Shown one piece after another: positions 52,252-61,200 of a stretch of DNA of 64,000 nucleotides. The notes under the pieces were generated by a model, which saw only the letters and a program-made list of their open reading frames with translations, made no database searches and had not been told where the DNA came from. How positions within the stretch are numbered: position 1 is the stretch's first letter; each line of letters starts with the position of its first letter. The position numbers and the translations under genes are program-made. This stretch comes from Dryocola sp032051265 (lineage in GTDB: Bacteria > Pseudomonadota > Gammaproteobacteria > Enterobacterales > Enterobacteriaceae): positions 124,001 through 188,000 of the forward strand of contig DAMBYU010000005.1 in NCBI GenBank assembly GCA_032051265.1. Reading direction: 5' to 3'.

Positions 52252-53230
52252 AGGTTGGCCTCCCGGCATCATCGAGTGGGTAGTGACATTTGGACTGGCG
52301 GCCGTTATCCACCAGATTCAGCTCCGGCTCATCAACGCGGCACTTATCCGTGGCATACGGGCAGCGCGGATTGAGCAGGCAGCCGTTCGGGCGGTCATAC
52401 TTGCCCGGCACCACGCCCGGCAGCGACGCCAGTCGCGCTTTATCCTGCGCAAATTCCGGCAGCGCACGCAGCAACGCCTGAGTGTACGGGTGACGCGGCG
52501 CACGGAAGATATCTTTCGCTTCGCCGGTTTCCACCACCTGGCCTGCATACATCACGATAATTTTATGGGCCGCCTCAGCCACCAGCGCAAGGTCATGGGT
52601 GATGAGGATCAGCGCCATGTTCTCTTTTTGCTGCAGCTCCAGTAACAGCTCAATGATCTGCGCCTGAATGGTGACATCCAGCGCGGTGGTTGGTTCGTCG
52701 GCAATCAGCAGCTTAGGACGACAGGCAATCGCCATCGCAATCATCACACGCTGGCTCATGCCACCGGAAAGCTGGTGCGGATATACGTCCAGACGCGAAG
52801 CCGGATCGGGAATACCCACCAGGTTTAGCAGGTCGATCGCCCGCTGACGACGGGTTTTCTTATTGCCGCCCTGATGCACTTTAATAGCTTCCATAATCTG
52901 GAAACCAACGGTGTAGCAGGGGTTAAGGCTGGTCATCGGGTCCTGGAAGATCATCGCCACTTCAGCGCCCACGAGGTTGCGGCGCTCTTTCTCAGAAATC
53001 TTCTGCAGGTCCTGGCCGTTAAACGCCAGTTTCTCGGCCATCACGCGGCCGGGATAATCAATCAGCCCCATAATCGCCAGCGAACTGACGGATTTACCGG
53101 AACCGGACTCACCAACGATACCGACGACTTCGCCCTGGCTAACGCTGTAACTTATGCGATCTACGGCACGGAACGGTGTCCCTTCGTCGCCGAAGTGCAC
53201 CGATAATTTATCTACATTCAATAACGCCAT
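52238..53230 (-). CDS. dppD: Dipeptide ABC transporter ATPase DppD
   Basis: A 330-residue ATPase, partner of DppF. Walker A GESGSGKSV, Q-loop FQDPMTSLNPCYTV, signature LSGGMSQRVMIAMAI and Walker B LLIADEPTTALD are present. The C-terminal Cys motif (GCLLNPRCPYATDKC), which binds an iron-sulfur cluster in some family members, is kept. Its stop lies beyond the dppF start, so the two are coupled. Confidence 0.96.
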   Translation of the reverse strand: MALLNVDKLSVHFGDEGTPFRAVDRISYSVSQGEVVGIVGESGSGKSVSSLAIMGLIDYPGRVMAEKLAFNGQDLQKISEKERRNLVGAEVAMIFQDPMTSLNPCYTVGFQIMEAIKVHQGGNKKTRRQRAIDLLNLVGIPDPASRLDVYPHQLSGGMSQRVMIAMAIACRPKLLIADEPTTALDVTIQAQIIELLLELQQKENMALILITHDLALVAEAAHKIIVMYAGQVVETGEAKDIFRAPRHPYTQALLRALPEFAQDKARLASLPGVVPGKYDRPNGCLLNPRCPYATDKCRVDEPELNLVDNGRQSKCHYPLDDAGRPTYDYR

Positions 53231-53240
53231 CTCGAACCTC

Positions 53241-54143
53241 TTACTGCTTCAGTTTAGGATCGAGCGCGTCACGCAGCCCGTCACCCATCAGGTTAAATGC
53301 CAGCACCGTCAGCAGGATTGCGACACCCGGGAAGGTGACAACCCACCAGGCACTTTGCGCGAACTGCAACACGTCGGAGAGCATGGTGCCCCATTCCGGT
53401 GTTGGCGGCTGCGCACCCATGCCAAGGAAGCCAAGGGCGGCCATATCGAGAATGGCGTTAGAGAAGCCAAGAGAGGCCTGCACGATAAGCGGTGCGAGGC
53501 AGTTCGGTAAAATATTGATGAACATCTGGCGCATTGGGCTTGCGCCCGCCACGCGGGAAGCGGTCACGTAGTCGCGGTTAACTTCCACCAGCACCGCACC
53601 ACGCGTGAGTCGCACATAGTGCGGCAGCGCAACAAAGGTCAGAGCAAGCGAGGCGTTAACAATCGACGGGCCGAAGATAGCCACCAGCACCAGCGCCAGC
53701 AGCAGGCTTGGCAGCGCCAGCATGATATCGACAATGCGCATGATGATATTGTCGATAAGGCCGCCGAAGTAACCGGCTACCAGGCCAAGCACCACGCCCA
53801 TAATCAGCGACAGCACAACGACCAGGCAACCCACCAACAGCGACAGGCGCGCGCCGTACATCAGGCGAGCCATGATATCGCGGCCTACGTCATCGGTACC
53901 AAGCAGGAACTGCCAGCTACCGCCTTCCTGCCAGACCGGTGGATGCAGCAGCGCATCGCGGAACTGTTCAGCCGGGCCGTGCGGGGCGAGGACGTTGGCG
54001 AAAATGGCGATCAGTATCATCACCGTGACGTACACCAGGCCGACAACCGCCCCTTTGTTACGTTTGAAGTAGTGCCAGAATTCCTGGAACGGCGTCATTG
54101 GCTTCGGCGCCGCCACTACTTTACTTTCAGTTAATTGCGTCAT
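53241..54143 (-). CDS. dppC: Dipeptide ABC transporter permease DppC
   Basis: A 300-residue permease with an N-terminal cytoplasmic segment, six helices and the BPD-transport EAA-type loop (RVAGASPMRQMFINILPNCLAP). Length equals E. coli DppC. Gaps of nine or ten bases to dppB and dppD mark an operon. Confidence 0.96.
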   Translation of the reverse strand: MTQLTESKVVAAPKPMTPFQEFWHYFKRNKGAVVGLVYVTVMILIAIFANVLAPHGPAEQFRDALLHPPVWQEGGSWQFLLGTDDVGRDIMARLMYGARLSLLVGCLVVVLSLIMGVVLGLVAGYFGGLIDNIIMRIVDIMLALPSLLLALVLVAIFGPSIVNASLALTFVALPHYVRLTRGAVLVEVNRDYVTASRVAGASPMRQMFINILPNCLAPLIVQASLGFSNAILDMAALGFLGMGAQPPTPEWGTMLSDVLQFAQSAWWVVTFPGVAILLTVLAFNLMGDGLRDALDPKLKQ

Positions 54144-54152
54144 GATGGCCCC

Positions 54153-55172
54153 TTATTTCTTATGGCGTATACGCGGGTTCACCACGCCGTACAGTAAGTC
54201 GACGAGCAGGTTAACGAGGATAATCATCGTCGCCACCAGCAATACGCCGCCCTGCACTACCGGGTAGTCACGACGCTGAAGCGCGTCGATAAGCCAGCGG
54301 CCAAGGCCCGGCCAGGAGAAGATAGTTTCCGTCAGGATCGCACCGGCAAGCAGCGTACCGACCTGCAGGCCGATAACGGTCACCACCGGCAACATAGCGT
54401 TGCGCAGGGCATGAACCACGATAACGCGCATACGCGTCAGACCTTTAGCGCGAGCGGTACGGATATAGTCCTCCCCAAGCACCTCGAGCATCGCAGAACG
54501 GGTCATACGCACGATAACCGCCAGCGGAATGGTGCCGAGCACGACGGCAGGCAGGACCATATGGGCAAGCGCGTCGATAAAGTTGCCCTCCTCGCCCCAG
54601 ATAGCGGTATCTATCAGCATAAAGCCGGTGAGCGGCATGGTGTCATCAAGGAACACCGTATCGCTGACGCGCCCGGAAACCGGAGTCAGGTTCCAGTACA
54701 CCGAAACCAGCATGATCAGCATCATGCCCCACCAGAAGATAGGCATCGAGTAGCCTGTCAGCGCCAGGCCAACGGACGTGTGATCGAAGATAGAACCGCG
54801 TTTCACGGCGGCCAGCACGCCAACCGGGATACCCACGGCAACGGCGAAAATCATGGCGCACACGCCGAGTTCCATCGTCGCTTTAAAGCGAGGCACGAAC
54901 TCATCCCACACGGGGAGGCGGCTTTTTAACGAAATGCCTAAATCGCCGTGCATTACGCCCCAGATGTAATGGAGGTACTGCTGCCACATCGGCTTGTCGA
55001 GACCGAGTTCGGCCAGCAACTGGGCATGACGTTCAGGAGAAATACCACGCTCGCCGGCCATGATCATCACCGGGTCACCGGGGATCATATGCACGAAGGC
55101 GAAGGTAAGTAGGGTAATACCGATAAACGTGGGGATAACTAGCCCCAGACGTCGGAGGATGAACTGCAACAT
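54153..55172 (-). CDS. dppB: Dipeptide ABC transporter permease DppB
   Basis: A 339-residue permease with six helices and the EAA-type loop (RTARAKGLTRMRVIVVHALRN). ATG 55172 (MLQFILRRLGLVIP) gives the E. coli length, with GGGAT just before it; the frame is open 13 codons upstream. It is separated from dppA by 109 bases that hold a hairpin. Confidence 0.96.
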   Translation of the reverse strand: MLQFILRRLGLVIPTFIGITLLTFAFVHMIPGDPVMIMAGERGISPERHAQLLAELGLDKPMWQQYLHYIWGVMHGDLGISLKSRLPVWDEFVPRFKATMELGVCAMIFAVAVGIPVGVLAAVKRGSIFDHTSVGLALTGYSMPIFWWGMMLIMLVSVYWNLTPVSGRVSDTVFLDDTMPLTGFMLIDTAIWGEEGNFIDALAHMVLPAVVLGTIPLAVIVRMTRSAMLEVLGEDYIRTARAKGLTRMRVIVVHALRNAMLPVVTVIGLQVGTLLAGAILTETIFSWPGLGRWLIDALQRRDYPVVQGGVLLVATMIILVNLLVDLLYGVVNPRIRHKK

Positions 55173-55234
55173 ATCCCGGATTCTCTGTAATGACTGAAGG
55201 CCCTGCGGCACTCAGTCTGTATTGCTCACAAATC

Positions 55235-55264
55235 ATTCCCCTCTCCCGGGAAGGGAGAGGGAAT
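55235..55264 (-). repeat. dppA-dppB intercistronic hairpin (CCCTCTCCC repeat)
   Basis: CCCTCTCCC (55239-55247) pairs with GGGAGAGGG (55253-55261) around GGGAA, extended by ATT/AAT past one bulged C. It lies 17 bases after the dppA stop and probably stabilises the dppA message over dppBCDF. It belongs to the same repeat family as 26343. Confidence 0.65.
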
Positions 55265-55281
55265 AAAGCACTTTGCTTTTA

Positions 55282-56889
55282 TTATTCGACAGACACGTTC
55301 TCGAAGTGGTGTTTGCCTAATGGATCAACCACATAGCCTTTAACTTCTTTACGCACAGGCTCGTATACGGTGGAGTGAGCGATGATCAATGCCGGAGCCT
55401 GGTCATGCATCACTACCTGAGCCTGTTTGTACAGCTCGATACGTTTGTTGTGGTCTTCTGCCGCGCGCGCAGGCTGGATCAGCTCTTCAAACGGCTTGTA
55501 GCACCAGCGAGAGTAGTTAGAGCCATCTTTCGCCGCATCACAGCTAAACAGCGTGGCGAAGAAGTTGTCCGGATCCCCATTGTCCCCGGTCCAGCCCATC
55601 ATCACAGCCTGGTGTTCGCCAGCTTTGGCGCGCTTCAGATACTCGCCCCACTCGTAGGTAACGATTTTGGCGGTCACGCCGACTTTCGCCCAGTCAGCCT
55701 GAATCATCTCAGCCATGCGGCGAGCGTTCGGGTTGTACGGACGCTGAACAGGCATGGCCCACAGGTCAACGGTGAAGCCTTTACCCTGGCCCGCTTCTTT
55801 CAGCAGCGCTTTCGCTTTTTCAGGATCGTAGGTGTAATCCTTCACGTCATCGTTATAGCCCCACATGGTTGGTGGGATCAGGTTTTTAGCCGCGACGCCC
55901 GCGCCCTGATAAACAGCCTTGATGATCGCTTCTTTGTTCACCGCGTAAGTCAGCGCCTGACGTACCTTCACATCATCAAACGGTTTTTTCTCGGTGTTGA
56001 AGGAAAGGTAACCCACGTTCAGGCCAGCCTGCTCCATCAGGTTGATGCTTTTGTCCTGCTTCATACGAGCGATGTCGGCCGGGTTCGGATACGGCATAAC
56101 CTGACATTCGTTCTTCTGCAGTTTGGCGTAACGCACGGAGGCGTCAGGCGTGATGGAGAAGACCAGACGGTCGATCTGCGGCTTGGTGCCCCAGAAGCCA
56201 GGGAAGGCTTTGTACAGAATGCGGGAGTCTTTCTGGTATTGCAGCAGCTGGAACGGACCGGTACCGATTGGGTTAAGGTCGATTTTCTCCGGCGTGCCGG
56301 CTTTCAGCATGTTGTCCGCATACTCTTTGGACATGATGGAGGCGAAGTCCATCGCCATATCAGCAAGGAACGGCGCTTCCGGACGGGTCAGCACGAACTG
56401 AACGGTTTTGTCGTCCACTTTTTTGATTTCGCTGATCAGGTCCGGCAGACCCATGCCTTCGAAGTATTCATAGCTGCCGCCAGACACTTTGTGGTACGGG
56501 TTTTGGGCGTTTTTCTGACGGTCAAAGGAGAACACGACATCGTCGGCGTTCAAATCACGCGTTGGTTTGAAATCTTTATTGTCCTGCCACTTCACACCCT
56601 GGCGCAGGTGGAAGGTATAGGTTTTGCCGTCTTCACTTACTTCCCATTTTTCCGCAAGGCCGGGAATGATTTCTGTGGTGCCGGTTTTGAACTCGACCAG
56701 ACGGTTATAGATTGGCACTGAGCTGGCGTCGTAAGTTGTACCGGAAGTGAACAGTTGAGGGTTAAAACCTTCAGGCGATCCTTCTGAACAATAAACCAGG
56801 GTCTTAGCCTGAACGCTGGCTGCAACGGTCAAAGCTACCAGGCTCAGACCAAACTTCAGCATCCCTGACTTCTTCAAGGAAATACTCAT
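55282..56889 (-). CDS. dppA: Periplasmic dipeptide-binding protein DppA
   Basis: A 535-residue cluster C solute-binding protein (E. coli 535) that captures dipeptides and 5-aminolevulinic acid/heme and also acts in peptide chemotaxis. The signal peptide ends at ASVQA, before KTLVYCSEGSPEG. The family signature near ARDLNADDVVFSFDRQ is recognisable. GGAG stands before the ATG. It is the first gene of the dpp operon. Confidence 0.96.
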   Translation of the reverse strand: MSISLKKSGMLKFGLSLVALTVAASVQAKTLVYCSEGSPEGFNPQLFTSGTTYDASSVPIYNRLVEFKTGTTEIIPGLAEKWEVSEDGKTYTFHLRQGVKWQDNKDFKPTRDLNADDVVFSFDRQKNAQNPYHKVSGGSYEYFEGMGLPDLISEIKKVDDKTVQFVLTRPEAPFLADMAMDFASIMSKEYADNMLKAGTPEKIDLNPIGTGPFQLLQYQKDSRILYKAFPGFWGTKPQIDRLVFSITPDASVRYAKLQKNECQVMPYPNPADIARMKQDKSINLMEQAGLNVGYLSFNTEKKPFDDVKVRQALTYAVNKEAIIKAVYQGAGVAAKNLIPPTMWGYNDDVKDYTYDPEKAKALLKEAGQGKGFTVDLWAMPVQRPYNPNARRMAEMIQADWAKVGVTAKIVTYEWGEYLKRAKAGEHQAVMMGWTGDNGDPDNFFATLFSCDAAKDGSNYSRWCYKPFEELIQPARAAEDHNKRIELYKQAQVVMHDQAPALIIAHSTVYEPVRKEVKGYVVDPLGKHHFENVSVE

Positions 56890-56896
56890 TCTTCTG

Positions 56897-56920
56897 CTCC
56901 AATGTGAGATGTGTTGTTTT
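56897..56920 (-). promoter_or_regulatory. GcvB-type target and ribosome site in the dppA leader
   Basis: On the minus strand the leader reads AAAACAACACATCTCACATT and then GGAG before the start. GcvB represses dppA in E. coli and Salmonella by pairing its GU-rich R1 region with such a CA-rich stretch just upstream of the ribosome site. Pairing here is inferred from that similarity. Confidence 0.6.
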
Positions 56921-57570
56921 TATCCGTTAGACCTTTGTTATTTGAGTGCGGTCTGTCCGGTATGCCCGCGGGCGTTGGTGAGGCCAGGGGTTCCTTTCGT
57001 CAGGCTAGCTGTGTGGTAGTGCGGACTGTCCATAAATTGCCCCTCACGCCCTACAATCTGTCAATAGATCGTTAAAACGTCAATACAGGTGTCGGGGATT
57101 TACAACCGGGGTGAGAAACAGTGAACAAAGTTAAAAAAAAGCCGGGGGGTACATTTCCAGCAGGGAAAATTATGCTACGGGCTTGTTACCAGAATATTAA
57201 ACTGCCTAATTTGCAACCTATAGAGGTAATCTGTTGCGCGCTTTTTGAAAAATTTCTTGCCGAATGATGATTATATGAACGATTTATTTTGTGATCTGCA
57301 TCTCTTACAGCGAATCGTGCTGGAAGCAAACATAAGCAATGGTGCAAAAAACCACGATTTTTCATAACAAAATACAATGGAATATGTCACAAAATCATAT
57401 AAAAACGCGCGTTGAACGTTGAAACAAGGATTTTCAGAAGAGAAGGTGGTTTTTAGGGCAGATAAGCAGCTCGCCAGCCGGCGTTATTCGGCCAGCATCG
57501 TTGAATGGCGCTACGCTCGGCTCGAACCACCCTGCCCCGGAGCTTCTCATCCTCTCTAAGCTACAGACGT
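56921..57570 (-). other. Long region between dppA and tRNA-Pro
   Basis: About 650 bases. The part near dppA is the long operon leader and promoter region. The frame at 57434-57664 runs across the tRNA and its terminator and is not a gene. I find no protein gene and cannot place the dppA promoter with confidence. Confidence 0.55.
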
Positions 57571-57595
57571 AAAAAAACCTGCCGAAGCAGGTTTT
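57571..57595 (-). terminator. Intrinsic terminator of tRNA-Pro
   Basis: On the minus strand AACCTGC, tetraloop TTCG, GCAGG and seven T form a strong terminator eight bases after the CCA end of the tRNA. Confidence 0.9.
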
Positions 57596-57603
57596 CTTGA
57601 ATG

Positions 57604-57680
57604 TGGTCGGCGAGAGAGGATTCGAACCTCCGACCCACTGGTCCCAAACCAGTTGCGCTACCAAGCTGCGCTACTCGCCG
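57604..57680 (-). tRNA. tRNA-Pro, anticodon UGG
   Basis: 77 bases with encoded CCA. The acceptor stem CGGCGAG pairs with CTCGCCG. The anticodon arm is ACTGG-TTTGGGA-CCAGT, giving anticodon TGG, and the T-arm GTTCGAATC is standard. The sequence is like E. coli proM. The location between dppA and eptB is that of E. coli proK, whose anticodon is CGG, so I leave the symbol empty. Confidence 0.96.
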
Positions 57681-57780
57681 AATGCGGAGCGCATATTACT
57701 GCGCACCGTTTTAGCCGTCAATCCCTTAACTTAAAAATCCACATCGTTTGGCTTAAAAGCAAGCGCTTGTAGAACAAATG

Positions 57781-59463
57781 TTACTGCGCAGCCTTCTGTG
57801 GAACGTGACACCAGTCGTTGTTCTCATTAATCCCGCCGTCTGGCGAGGTATAACCGAGGCAACCCATAATAGTGTCATACAGCTCTACATGGCGATGCGG
57901 CACTTTCATGGCCGCCTGCTCTTTCATATGTTCGAAAGAACGGGCGCGATCCGGGTCTGAGAGATATTTATCAGATGCCCAGACCAGCAGCGGCACGCGG
58001 AACTGCTCCGGCGGAGCCATGTTACGCGGCGTACCGTGCAGGTGCTTATGCTCGCTGATTGATTCACCGTGATCCGAGGCATAGAAGATAATCGCGCGCT
58101 TATCGCGTAGCTGATTAATCACATCGGTAATAACCGTATCCGTGTACAGCACGGAGTTATCAAAGGCGTTAATCAACTGCTCTTTACTGCACTCTTTATC
58201 GATACTCACGCACTCTGGCGCCCATTTCGCGAAGCTGCGTGGATAACGCTGCACGTAAGAGAAATGCGAGCCTTTGGTATGCAGAATCACCAGATGCTTG
58301 CCTTTCGGATGCTCATCGATGGAGCGTTTCAGCTCTTCAACCAGCAGCATGTCATCAACCTGTTTGCCGCTGTTACGCGGTTCAGCGGCGATCTGCTCGC
58401 GATAAGAGAATTTATCCGCCATGGTATTGCCGTAGAACCAGACTTCGCTCTGCATCGCATACAGGCTGGAGGAGAAGCCCAGCTGCTTGAGGACGGCAAA
58501 GACGTTCTGCTCTTTTAAGGTACGCTGCGGGTTATCTTCCGCCCCGCCTTCACGCACAAACATACAGCGCAGCGAAAGTTTGGTGGCGGTATCGCACGAC
58601 TCGCCGCGGAACGCGACCAGGTTTTTCTCCTGGGCAAGCTTCGGCGTGGTATCGCGGTCATAACCCAGAATCCCCATGTGATCCCAGCGCGTGGTTTCAC
58701 CGATGATAAATACCATATAGGTATCGTCGATCTCTTTTGGCGCCACGTAGGTAAATTTCTTCACCGGATTCATCAGCGAACTGTTATCGCTGGATTCATC
58801 CACCTGCGCCCAGGCGAACAGGCCGAGCGCTGAGATCCAGTTCGAGGGCAGGTAGGAGTTAGCCACCACGCCGCCGTAGCTTGGCATATCAACCGTCGAA
58901 CGTTTTTCGATACGGTTTTGCTGCTTATCGAGATAACGCAGCGGCGCCCAAACCATCAGTCCTGCCAGCAGAACAATCGCCACGCTCTTTATGCGGTGTC
59001 CGCGGGTTTGCAGCTGTTTGAGCAGCGTGTAGCGGCAGGAGTTACTCCATACCAGCATCAGCGGAATAGCGCTAACCAGCACCATCCACAAAACGAAGTG
59101 ATAGCCGACAATCTCTTTCGACAGATCGATATCTGTGGTCATCACCGAGGCGATAATGCCATAGCCGATAACTACGTTAAGGAAAGTCATGTAATAGCTG
59201 GCGCCGACGGAACACAGCACAACAAATGTGGTGAGGATCCGCCAGACTAAGCGCCCGAACAGCGAAAGCACGCGCAGCAAGAAGAAGGTAACTAATACCG
59301 TGGCACACACTTCTGCCACAGCGGCAAACGCTTTCCATGCGTTGAAGTCATGCGCTAATCCATCAAAGCGGTGGTAAAAAACCGAGATGTTTAAAAACAG
59401 GCCGATGTATACCGCTAACAGAAAACATAACTTCTGCTGGGTCATCGATTTAATGTAATTCAT
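57781..59463 (-). CDS. eptB: Kdo2-lipid A phosphoethanolamine transferase EptB
   Basis: A 560-residue inner-membrane enzyme (E. coli 563) that adds phosphoethanolamine to the outer Kdo of lipopolysaccharide. Five N-terminal helices lie within residues 1-170; the periplasmic alkaline-phosphatase-fold domain follows. Metal and nucleophile segments are visible: VFIIGETTRWDHMG, DTATKLSLRC (nucleophile Thr) and YASDHGESISEH. A sigma-E promoter lies upstream. The place beside tRNA-Pro is the same as in E. coli. Confidence 0.95.
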   Translation of the reverse strand: MNYIKSMTQQKLCFLLAVYIGLFLNISVFYHRFDGLAHDFNAWKAFAAVAEVCATVLVTFFLLRVLSLFGRLVWRILTTFVVLCSVGASYYMTFLNVVIGYGIIASVMTTDIDLSKEIVGYHFVLWMVLVSAIPLMLVWSNSCRYTLLKQLQTRGHRIKSVAIVLLAGLMVWAPLRYLDKQQNRIEKRSTVDMPSYGGVVANSYLPSNWISALGLFAWAQVDESSDNSSLMNPVKKFTYVAPKEIDDTYMVFIIGETTRWDHMGILGYDRDTTPKLAQEKNLVAFRGESCDTATKLSLRCMFVREGGAEDNPQRTLKEQNVFAVLKQLGFSSSLYAMQSEVWFYGNTMADKFSYREQIAAEPRNSGKQVDDMLLVEELKRSIDEHPKGKHLVILHTKGSHFSYVQRYPRSFAKWAPECVSIDKECSKEQLINAFDNSVLYTDTVITDVINQLRDKRAIIFYASDHGESISEHKHLHGTPRNMAPPEQFRVPLLVWASDKYLSDPDRARSFEHMKEQAAMKVPHRHVELYDTIMGCLGYTSPDGGINENNDWCHVPQKAAQ

Positions 59464-59507
59464 TCAGGGTGTCCTGGCGCAAAAAAAGAAGACGTATAAA
59501 ACGTTAC

Positions 59508-59534
59508 TCAGACCGTTAAACATTGAGGGAGTTC
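59508..59534 (-). promoter_or_regulatory. Sigma-E promoter of eptB
   Basis: On the minus strand GAACTC (59534-59529), a 16-base spacer and TCTGA (59512-59508) match the sigma-E pattern GAACTT-N16-TCNNA/TCTGA. It lies 45 bases before the ATG. eptB is a known sigma-E-controlled gene in E. coli. Confidence 0.65.
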
Positions 59535-59693
59535 TGAGAAAGAAAGCGTTGCAAGGGAATCGGGAGGATTCTCAGGCCGTGAATCACAGGCCTGGCGCGG
59601 ATTAGTAGAGCACAGAGGTAAAAAAAAGTATCGCCCAAAAATGTGATTCTTCCGTTTATTTACATCATACGGCCAGGATTCACAATGAATAAT

Positions 59694-59717
59694 GCCGCCG
59701 TACAGGGTTACGGCGGC
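59694..59717 (-). terminator. Hairpin after yhjX
   Basis: GCCGCCGTA pairs with TACGGCGGC around CAGGGT, 27 bases after the yhjX stop. Only a weak ATTATT follows on the minus strand. Confidence 0.55.
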
Positions 59718-59744
59718 AGGGTTCAGGCAGCTAATGACGCACTA

Positions 59745-60953
59745 TCAGGCATGGACATGTTCGTGCTGCATGCTTTCACGCGCTGGCTGGCGAATCGTGG
59801 TAGAAAGCGCCAGGGACAAAATCAGCAGGGCGAAGATCACGCAGAAGGTCACATAGAACCCGCCAAACAGCGAGGCGATTATCGAGCCGCAGATGCTGCC
59901 GATGCCGAAGCCCAGATATATCACACCGTAGTTTTTGGTCAGGTTGTTCAGGCCAAAGAACTCGCTTACCAAAGAGGGGTATACGGTGATGGTGCCGCCA
60001 AAGTTAAAGGCCACGCAGGCAATCGCCGCAAAGAATGTCGCTTCATTAAGCGGAGCAAACAGCAGGGCCGCCATTCCCACCAGGGAAATAATCTGGCCGA
60101 GGGTAATCACGCGGATGCGGGCTATTTTGTCGGACAGAATGCCGAGCACCAGACGACCGCTCAGGTTAGCAATTGCAATCACCGTGACGGCGTTTGCCGC
60201 AGATTCCGCGGTTAAGTGCACCATGCCCTGGGCAATATCTTTCGCTACGCCAATCACGTACAGGCCGCTCATGCAGGCGGTCAGGAACATCACCGCCAGC
60301 ATCCAGTACTGCGGTTTACGCATAGATTCTGCCAGCGTGTAATCTTTTTCGGTCACGCCGTTAACGGTTTGCACTTCGTGGACCGGCGCATCCTTCATCA
60401 GCGACGCACCGAACAGAATCATTACCATCGCCAGCGCACCCCAGATCATAAAGGTATTTTCCAGGCCGTAGGTCGCCAGCAGATGCGTATCGATATATTT
60501 AAAGCCGAGGCTGCCCAGGCCATAAGAGCCAATCGCAAAAGCGGAAATCAGCCCTTTGCGCTCCGGGAACCATTTTACGCAGTTAGAAAGCGTTAACAGG
60601 TAGCCTGCACCGTCCGCAAGCCCCACCAGCACGCCAGCGCTCAGCCACAGCATCATTAAATTACTGGAATGGGCCGTCAGGAAGAAGCCGACGCCCAGCA
60701 GCACGCCCGCCGCCATCGTCACCTTACGGACCCCAAATCGTTCCTGCAATTTACCGGCAACGGAAGAGGAGATGGCGAGGCCGAGGCTTAACAAACCGAA
60801 AGAGAACGCCACCTGGCTGAGAGGTTCGTTGAGCTTTTCGGATAACGCGCTGTTAAACAGGCTCCAGGTATAAACCGAACCCAGGGCGAACTGGGTAATA
60901 ATCGTTCCGATAAGGGTTAACCAACGTGTGCGGTTGTACTGAGCGGTATTCAT
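59745..60953 (-). CDS. yhjX: Pyruvate-induced MFS transporter YhjX
   Basis: A 402-residue OFA-family major facilitator, equal in length to E. coli YhjX. Twelve helices are visible; the N-terminal WLTLIGTIITQFALGSVYTWSLF and the C-terminal MQHEHVHA tail are characteristic. In E. coli it is induced by the pyruvate-sensing YpdA/YpdB system and may move pyruvate or a related compound. YpdB-type direct repeats lie about 80-130 bases upstream. Confidence 0.93.
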   Translation of the reverse strand: MNTAQYNRTRWLTLIGTIITQFALGSVYTWSLFNSALSEKLNEPLSQVAFSFGLLSLGLAISSSVAGKLQERFGVRKVTMAAGVLLGVGFFLTAHSSNLMMLWLSAGVLVGLADGAGYLLTLSNCVKWFPERKGLISAFAIGSYGLGSLGFKYIDTHLLATYGLENTFMIWGALAMVMILFGASLMKDAPVHEVQTVNGVTEKDYTLAESMRKPQYWMLAVMFLTACMSGLYVIGVAKDIAQGMVHLTAESAANAVTVIAIANLSGRLVLGILSDKIARIRVITLGQIISLVGMAALLFAPLNEATFFAAIACVAFNFGGTITVYPSLVSEFFGLNNLTKNYGVIYLGFGIGSICGSIIASLFGGFYVTFCVIFALLILSLALSTTIRQPARESMQHEHVHA

Positions 60954-61032
60954 GGCAGATGTCCTGCAATTCTGAGGGAAGTTATCTGCCGCTTAAGATA
61001 ACGAAGCGCATTTTATTCCAGGAGAAAAAGGC

Positions 61033-61084
61033 ATGAAGTGCACGCAGGACGGAATGAAATGCCGCTCAGGGGGAATGAACGGCC
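61033..61084 (-). promoter_or_regulatory. YpdB-type direct repeats upstream of yhjX
   Basis: On the minus strand GGCATTTCAT (61063-61054), 11 bases and TGCACTTCAT (61042-61033) match the YpdB site GGCATTTCAT-N11-GGCATTTCAT with two mismatches in the second copy. A third, weaker unit GGCCGTTCAT (61084-61075) lies another 11 bases upstream in the same phase. Confidence 0.75.
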
Positions 61085-61200
61085 TGAAACAGAGACGCTA
61101 AGCAGTGAATGTAAGTAACCACTATCAATGTAACCCCCGCCATTCCTGTATAAAAAATGTTAAATCATACCGTGACGGGGTTAACAAAACGGCCATTCAA

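Noticed and set aside
55375..56721. Long 448-codon plus-strand frame opposite dppA
   Set aside because: A shadow of dppA; no family features and an unsuitable composition.
57434..57664. Minus-strand 76-codon frame upstream of dppA
   Set aside because: It crosses the tRNA-Pro gene and its terminator, so it cannot be a normal protein gene.
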